A DNA stretch of 9,193 nt from an uncultured Planctomycetaceae bacterium (GTDB lineage: Bacteria; Planctomycetota; Planctomycetia; Pirellulales; Pirellulaceae). Position 1 is the stretch's first letter. Each line of letters starts with the position of its first letter. The notes below the pieces were generated by a model. The model saw only the letters and a program-made list of their open reading frames with translations, did not search any database and had not been told where the DNA came from. Of the stretch, positions 5,538 to 9,193 are shown one piece after another. The stretch lies in contig CAIYOB010000041.1 of the NCBI GenBank assembly GCA_903927685.1, positions 1 through 9,193 of the forward strand, written 5' to 3'. The position numbers were made by a program, and so were the translations under genes.

Positions 5538-6545
5538 ATGAACGCCCTGTACCGCTGTGCTGTTGCTGCAGTCCTGCCCTTCTGGTTCTCGTTGGCGGTT
5601 TACGCTGCCGATGCGGACGAACCGGCCGACGTGATCTACGCGGGCGATACGGTGACGATCGTCAAGGACCAGGTCGAATTGGGCTTGCGCGACAAACCGG
5701 CGACGGCCTTGAGCAAGGGCGATACCCTGCGGGTGACCGAAGTCCGCGGTGCGTGGATCGGCGGTTATGCCCAGAAGGAGAGCCAACGCTATACCGGCTG
5801 GGTGCATCGCGACGAAGTCAAGCTGGTTGTCGTGCCGGACGAGCAGGCGCCCCGGATCGAAGTGCCGGACGCGGCGGACGATGCCCAGGCCGTGGCCGCA
5901 TTGCAGGGACTCAAGGTCAAGCTGGACCTGAACGGCAAGGGCAACGTGCATTCGGCGGACGCCACCGAGTCGACGCTCGACGACGTCGGCATGGCTCACC
6001 TTAAGGGCCTGCACCAACTGGCGTCGCTGGACTTGACGGGCCGGCCGATCACCGACGCCGGGCTGCAGGCGCTGGGGAAATCGACGACCCTCCAGGAACT
6101 GTATCTGGAGAACACCAAGGTCACCGATGCGGGCTTCGCCCAGGTCAAGGAGTTCCCCAACCTCGAGGTCGTGTCGGTCGAAGGCACCGGAGTGACCGGG
6201 GCCGGGCTGGAAAATGTCAAAGGGTTGAAGAGCCTGCGGGTCTTGAATGTCAGCAAGTGCGCGGTCGACGACAGCGGGCTGGCGCATCTTTCGGAAATGG
6301 CCAAGCTGGGCGTCCTGACGTTGACCGGCACCAAGGTGACCAGCGCCGGCTTGGCGCACTTGAAGGCCCTGCCCGATCTCCGCGTGTTGAACCTGATCGA
6401 CTGTGCCGTGGATGATGAAGGCCTGAAGCATCTGTACGGGCTGGAAGAACTCCGGATGTTGTACGTCGGCGGGACCCAAGTGACCGAGGAGGGCCAGCAG
6501 GAATTCAAAGAGGCCGCGCCGAGCTTGGCGATTTTCGAGGACTAG
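5538..6545 (+). CDS. Exported protein with SH3-like domain and seven leucine-rich repeats
   Basis: The product has 335 residues. A signal peptide is visible (about 1-23; hydrophobic core VAAVLPFWFSLAV, likely cut near AYAAD), so it should act outside the cytoplasmic membrane. Residues about 33-98 look like a bacterial SH3-type beta barrel (GDTVTIV, ELGLRDKP, GDTLRVTEVRGAWIGG, then GWVHRDEV). After a short linker come seven consecutive repeats of exactly 24 residues (161-184, 185-208, 209-232, 233-256, 257-280, 281-304 and 305-328), with the pattern L-x-x-L-x-L-x-x-T-x-V-T-x-x-G-L common in planctomycete LRR proteins; a weaker repeat may precede them. No enzyme motif is present. LRR arrays generally bind protein or glycan ligands; the partner here is unknown. 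A weak purine stretch (GAGCGAG) precedes the ATG. It looks monocistronic, with repeat elements on both sides. Confidence 0.85.
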   Translation: MNALYRCAVAAVLPFWFSLAVYAADADEPADVIYAGDTVTIVKDQVELGLRDKPATALSKGDTLRVTEVRGAWIGGYAQKESQRYTGWVHRDEVKLVVVPDEQAPRIEVPDAADDAQAVAALQGLKVKLDLNGKGNVHSADATESTLDDVGMAHLKGLHQLASLDLTGRPITDAGLQALGKSTTLQELYLENTKVTDAGFAQVKEFPNLEVVSVEGTGVTGAGLENVKGLKSLRVLNVSKCAVDDSGLAHLSEMAKLGVLTLTGTKVTSAGLAHLKALPDLRVLNLIDCAVDDEGLKHLYGLEELRMLYVGGTQVTEEGQQEFKEAAPSLAIFED

Positions 6546-6564
6546 TTCGCCGTCAACGCTGAAT

Positions 6565-6660
6565 GGGGGATGCCTGGAGGCGAGCGCAGCGAGCCCCCAG
6601 AGGCGAGAACTGGGGGCTCGCCACTCGTACCTCATGGCTCGACCCCGGGCACCCAACCCC
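6565..6660 (+). repeat. Copy B, complete, of the GC-rich hairpin repeat
   Basis: This is the most complete copy in the window. It starts 19 bases after the stop codon of the LRR gene and has the same orientation. Arms GCGAGCCCCCAG (6589-6600) and CTGGGGGCTCGC (6610-6621) form a perfect 12-pair stem with a nine-base loop. The left half matches copies A and C; the right half (6610-6660) matches 5258-5308. The stem could stop transcription or protect the 3' end of the LRR mRNA, but without a U-tract it is not a classical intrinsic terminator. Confidence 0.85.
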
Positions 6661-6750
6661 AACTCTCAGAACTGACGACGCACCGAGCTTTGCCCGTTCC
6701 ATCCACTTAATCACACTCGCCGCTCCCCCCACCCTGGAAATGCCCCTGTC

Positions 6751-8184
6751 ATGAGCGACCCGCAGCAACGCGAACCCGACGACGACTCCCCGTACGCGCA
6801 TCTGGGACTCTGGGATGCCGTCAGTATCATCTTGGGGATCGTCGTCGGTACGGCGATCTTTAAGACTCCGCAATACGTCTTCGCCAACGTCCACGGACCG
6901 TGGTTGGGCATGGGGTGTTGGCTGCTGGGGGGCGTGCTGGCGCTGCTCGGGTCGTTGTGCTATGCCGAGTTGGCTACGACGTACCCGCGGATGGGCGGCG
7001 ACTATGTTTACCTGACGCGGGCCTTTGGCCGCAGCGTCGGGTTCCTGTTCGGCTGGGCCCAGTTGACGGTGATCTTGACCGGCAGCATCGGGGCCATGGC
7101 CTATGCGTTCGGCGACTATGCGGTCGAGTTGTTCGGCTGGGACGCCAGCAATTCCGTCTGGCTGGCCGTCGGCTCGGTGGTGGTGCTGACGATTCTCAAC
7201 ATGATTGGAGTCGTGTTTGGCAAATCGGTGCAAAATCTGCTGACGGCAGTCAAGGTCGTGGGTTTGGGTGCGATTGTCGTAGCCGGTTTCGTCTGGGGCG
7301 GGGAGGCGTCGTGGGTCGCCGAGAAGCCGATGAGCAGTGCCGGGTTCGGCTTGGCGATGGTCTTTGTGCTGTACGCGTATGGCGGCTGGAACGATGCGGC
7401 GTTTGTGGCCGCTGAAGTCCGGCATCGGCATCGCAATATGCCGCTGGCCCTGATCCTGGGGACGGCGGGCATCACGGTGATCTACCTCCTGGTGAACGCG
7501 GCTCTGCTGTGGGGGTTGGGGTTTGAGGGGATTAAGCTCTCCCGTGCGCCGGCCGCCGATGTCGCCAAGCTGGCCTTTGGGACTTGGGGCTCGAAGGGTA
7601 TCAGTCTGTTAGTCATGGCCTCGGCCTTGGGCGCGATCAACGGTTTGATCTTCACCGGCTCGCGGATCTACGTCAGCCTGGGCGCGGACCATCGGATCTT
7701 CGCCTGGCTCGGACGCTGGAACAAGGAGCGTGGCGCGCCGGTCCGGTCGCTGTTGACGCAGAGTGCGATCGCGCTGCTGCTGATTGTGATTGTGGGGACC
7801 CAGGCGGGACGCGATTTCGTCGATGGCTTGATGAAGATGCTGTGGCTGAGTCCCCTGCCGTGGGACAAGTACTTCGGCGGCTTCGATACGCTGGTGGCCG
7901 CCACGGCTCCGGTCTTTTGGGCTTTCTTCCTGCTGACGGGGTACTCGCTGTTTCTGTTACGGGCGATCGACCGGGACATTCACCGGCCGTTTTCCGCGCC
8001 GTTCTATCCCCTGGAACCGATCTTGTTCTGCGGGATGTGCCATTTCATGTTGTTTTCCGCGATCGACTATGCCCAGGGATTGTCCCTGCTGGGCTTGGTT
8101 CCCCTGGCCATCGGTCTGCCGCTGTACGCGATCAGCCAATGGTCAGCGCGAGGCAAGGCGGGCGCGGCGCCCCCCAGTCCATGA
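6751..8184 (+). CDS. APC-superfamily amino-acid permease
   Basis: This 477-residue integral membrane protein has about 12 predicted helices. It belongs to the amino acid/polyamine/organocation superfamily and resembles LAT-type exchangers and related bacterial permeases. Helix 1 carries the broken-helix motif GIVVGTAIF (29-37, family GSGIF-like). The loop after helix 2 has YAELATTYPRMGGDYVYLTRAFG (71-93), a strong family signature. Helix 6 carries VLYAYGGWNDAAFVAAEVR (206-224), the second unwound substrate-binding segment. The substrate cannot be read from sequence; import or exchange of amino acids, driven by an ion or antiported solute, is the family role. Start ATG 6751 has no strong ribosome site; an ATG 12 bases upstream is possible. 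The stop overlaps a possible in-frame start of the next gene (ATGA at 8181-8184), and the better start of that gene is 23 bases away, so the two are probably co-transcribed. Confidence 0.9.
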   Translation: MSDPQQREPDDDSPYAHLGLWDAVSIILGIVVGTAIFKTPQYVFANVHGPWLGMGCWLLGGVLALLGSLCYAELATTYPRMGGDYVYLTRAFGRSVGFLFGWAQLTVILTGSIGAMAYAFGDYAVELFGWDASNSVWLAVGSVVVLTILNMIGVVFGKSVQNLLTAVKVVGLGAIVVAGFVWGGEASWVAEKPMSSAGFGLAMVFVLYAYGGWNDAAFVAAEVRHRHRNMPLALILGTAGITVIYLLVNAALLWGLGFEGIKLSRAPAADVAKLAFGTWGSKGISLLVMASALGAINGLIFTGSRIYVSLGADHRIFAWLGRWNKERGAPVRSLLTQSAIALLLIVIVGTQAGRDFVDGLMKMLWLSPLPWDKYFGGFDTLVAATAPVFWAFFLLTGYSLFLLRAIDRDIHRPFSAPFYPLEPILFCGMCHFMLFSAIDYAQGLSLLGLVPLAIGLPLYAISQWSARGKAGAAPPSP

Positions 8185-8194
8185 GTCTCTTTTT

Positions 8195-8200
8195 GAGGAG
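8195..8200 (+). promoter_or_regulatory. Ribosome binding site that fixes the methyltransferase start
   Basis: GAGGAG lies seven bases before ATG 8208. It favours this start over ATG 8181, which overlaps the permease stop codon. Confidence 0.8.
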
Positions 8201-8207
8201 TGTGTGC

Positions 8208-8825
8208 ATGATTCGCCGGATGAGTTTAGGCTGCCTGATTCTGTCCTCGCTGTGCCTGGCCGGGGCGGCGGCGGGCGTTGCCCAAGAGACCACCGAAGCC
8301 CGCTCGCCGGACGTGGTCTACGTGGGCACCCCGCACGACATCGTCGCCAAGATGCTGGAGATCGCCCAGGTCAAGAAGGACGACATTCTGTACGACCCGG
8401 GGTGCGGCGACGGTCGCATCTGTGTTGCCGCCGCCTCGAAGTACGGCTGCAAGGCCATCGGCTTTGACTTGAACCCCGTGCGGATCAAGGAGTCGCTGGA
8501 GAACGTCAAGCGGCACGGCGTCGAGTCCTTGGTCCGCATCGAGCGCAAGGACATCTTCACGGTGGATTTCACGGAAGCCACCGTCGTGACCTCGTACCTG
8601 CTGCCCTGGATGAACAAGAAACTGGTTCCCCAGGTGGAGAAGATGAAAGCCGGAACGCGGATCGTCGCCCACGACTATTCCTTCGGGGGCTTCAAGCCCG
8701 ACAAGGAAATCACGGTCAAGTCCAAGCAGGACGGGGTCACACACTACATCTACCTGTACACGCTGCCCCTGACGCCGGATCCCAACGCCGTCGACGACGA
8801 GGACGAGGATTCTGAGGACCAGTAA
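8208..8825 (+). CDS. Class I SAM-dependent methyltransferase with predicted signal peptide
   Basis: The product has 205 residues. The core is a Rossmann-fold methyltransferase: motif I DPGCGDGR (63-70) binds S-adenosylmethionine, and the acidic residue after strand 2 is in FDLNP (86-90). KDIFTVDF (114-121) and VVTSYLLPWMN (126-136) follow. The YVGTPHDIVAKMLEIAQV lead-in and the LLP motif recall FAM173-like lysine methyltransferases and their bacterial relatives; that placement is from memory of the family. The N-terminus MIRRM plus a hydrophobic run to about residue 22, then AGVAQE, looks like a cleavable signal peptide, so the enzyme may be exported, which is odd for a SAM-dependent enzyme. 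The C-terminus is strongly acidic (DDEDEDSEDQ). ATG 8208 is supported by GAGGAG; a start at 8181 would add nine residues. Probably co-transcribed with the permease. The methylated substrate is unknown. Confidence 0.85.
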   Translation: MIRRMSLGCLILSSLCLAGAAAGVAQETTEARSPDVVYVGTPHDIVAKMLEIAQVKKDDILYDPGCGDGRICVAAASKYGCKAIGFDLNPVRIKESLENVKRHGVESLVRIERKDIFTVDFTEATVVTSYLLPWMNKKLVPQVEKMKAGTRIVAHDYSFGGFKPDKEITVKSKQDGVTHYIYLYTLPLTPDPNAVDDEDEDSEDQ

Positions 8826-8867
8826 CTCCGGCCGCCAGGGCAGTGCGCAGCACGCTACCAGCGGATC

Positions 8868-8916
8868 ACCGTAACGCGATGCGTCAGCGAGGAAACGCCA
8901 CTTTCTTGGCGGACGC
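8868..8916 (+). repeat. Possible dispersed planctomycete-type short repeat with nested hairpins
   Basis: The segment contains ACGC (8874-8877), GAT, then GCGT (8881-8884), followed by CAGCGAGG. CGCCA (8896-8900) can pair with TGGCG (8907-8911), and GCGTC (8881-8885) with GACGC (8912-8916), giving a nested stem structure. In one frame it reads ITVTRCVSEE, which resembles TRCVSEG / LTRRVSEG peptides that I recall recurring in spurious small ORFs of Pirellulales genomes. The dispersed-repeat call rests on that memory. No U-tract follows, so it is not an obvious terminator for the methyltransferase gene 43 bases upstream. Confidence 0.4.
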
Positions 8917-9015
8917 TTCGGGGGCGATCTGCCCAGCATCCCGATCAAGACCCTCGAAACCAATCGTGACATCGCAGCGAAGGTCACCTTGGCGTCGCGC
9001 AGACCACGTTGCATC

Positions 9016-9044
9016 TTGACTGTGCAAACCGTACGCTCCACAAT
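9016..9044 (+). promoter_or_regulatory. Candidate promoter, with CGTACG palindrome, for the XRE regulator
   Basis: TTGACT (9016-9021, five of six -35 matches) is followed after 17 bases by CACAAT (9039-9044, four of six -10 matches). The spacer contains the palindrome CGTACG (9030-9035), a plausible operator for self-repression by the XRE protein. The predicted leader is about 70 bases and contains CTGGCA (9085-9090) / TGCCAG (9099-9104), a perfect six-pair stem whose loop holds GAGGAAA. Confidence 0.4.
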
Positions 9045-9117
9045 GATTTTGGCTGACGAGGGAGCCCTGAGGGCGAATTCAGCGCTGGCAGAGGAAATTG
9101 CCAGAGGGAAGGTGTAG
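9043..9117 (+). CDS. Possible 24-codon upstream ORF ahead of the XRE gene
   Basis: ATG 9043 opens a short frame ending in TAG at 9115-9117, three bases before the XRE start. The peptide (MILADEGALRA, then NSALAEEIARGKV) has a composition closer to real protein than most intergenic frames here. There is no ribosome site, and the ATG overlaps the predicted -10 box, so it could be translated only from a promoter further upstream. It may be a chance frame, a leader peptide, or the tail of a decayed gene, since the same frame is open back to 8875. Confidence 0.2.
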   Translation: MILADEGALRANSALAEEIARGKV

Positions 9118-9120
9118 CGC

Positions 9121-9193
9121 ATGCATCAGCCTGAGGGCATTGATCCGCGCATTCTGGGGCTACGCATTGCCGAAGCTCGCAAAGCGCGCGGCA
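9121..9193 (+). CDS. XRE/Cro-type helix-turn-helix regulator, N-terminus only (cut by window end)
   Basis: Only 24 codons are present. Residues 10-24 (RILGLRIAEARKARG) match the first helix of the Cro/C1-type DNA-binding domain, which usually continues as LTQ-E-A. The start ATG 9121 is preceded by AGAGGGAAGG, a fair ribosome site about ten bases upstream. Proteins of this type are often self-regulated and paired with a toxin or an ImmA/IrrE-type metallopeptidase encoded just downstream, but that part lies outside the window. The direction matches the preceding permease and methyltransferase genes, but a 295-base gap and its own candidate promoter suggest separate control. Confidence 0.7.
   Translation, partial: MHQPEGIDPRILGLRIAEARKARG

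Noticed and set aside
6589..6621. The 12-pair hairpin considered as a classical intrinsic terminator
   Set aside because: No run of T follows the stem, and the sequence belongs to a multi-copy repeat. Annotated as a repeat with a possible 3'-end role instead.
5211..6662. A 483-codon minus-strand frame opposite the LRR gene and its flanking repeats
   Set aside because: The apparent repeats in it are antisense to the LRR repeats, and it runs through two intergenic hairpin repeats; the plus-strand gene has a signal peptide and a regular LRR period.
7584..8180. A plus-strand frame continuous with the methyltransferase, extending 600 bases upstream
   Set aside because: It overlaps the well-supported permease in another frame and its translation there is not protein-like. 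Real initiation is at 8208 with GAGGAG.
8226..9122. A 298-codon minus-strand frame opposite the methyltransferase and intergenic region
   Set aside because: Antisense shadow of a gene with clear methyltransferase motifs; no recognisable domain or ribosome site.

Overview
The window is GC-rich DNA that most likely comes from a planctomycete, probably Pirellulales or a relative. The evidence is a Ser/Thr-kinase-like protein fused to an FHA domain, the N-terminal helical module typical of planctomycete kinases in a second protein, a secreted leucine-rich-repeat protein with the planctomycete-style 24-residue repeat, tandem TatA-type genes, and short GC-rich intergenic repeats. No rRNA, tRNA, CRISPR array or transposase was seen.

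Layout. At 59-1459 (minus) is an FHA protein whose kinase domain has lost most of its catalytic residues. Diverging from it across a 160-base gap is 1620-4133 (plus): a planctomycete kinase N-terminus and kinase N-lobe that stops at the hinge, followed by an Ala/Pro-rich linker, one membrane helix, a second linker and an unrecognised C-terminal domain. Then come two TatA/B-family genes (4322-4543 and 4688-5047), the first behind a near-consensus sigma-70-type promoter and a leader hairpin. A 490-base gap holds a split copy of a GC-rich hairpin repeat. Next are an exported SH3-like plus LRR protein (5538-6545), a complete copy of the same repeat, an APC-superfamily permease (6751-8184), and a class I methyltransferase with an apparent signal peptide (8208-8825). 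A last intergenic stretch carries a second kind of short repeat and a promoter for an XRE/Cro-type regulator whose first 24 codons (9121-9193) close the window.

How the parts relate. The divergent kinase-like pair is the most unusual part. One protein is a predicted phospho-threonine reader joined to a pseudokinase; the other is a membrane protein with half a kinase domain facing the cytoplasm and a large extracytoplasmic domain. Together they suggest a non-catalytic signalling or scaffolding pair, but this is inference. The two Tat genes supply pore components for twin-arginine export, with no tatC in view. The permease and methyltransferase are close enough to be co-transcribed. Three copies of the hairpin repeat each sit just after a stop codon, in the same orientation as the gene they follow.
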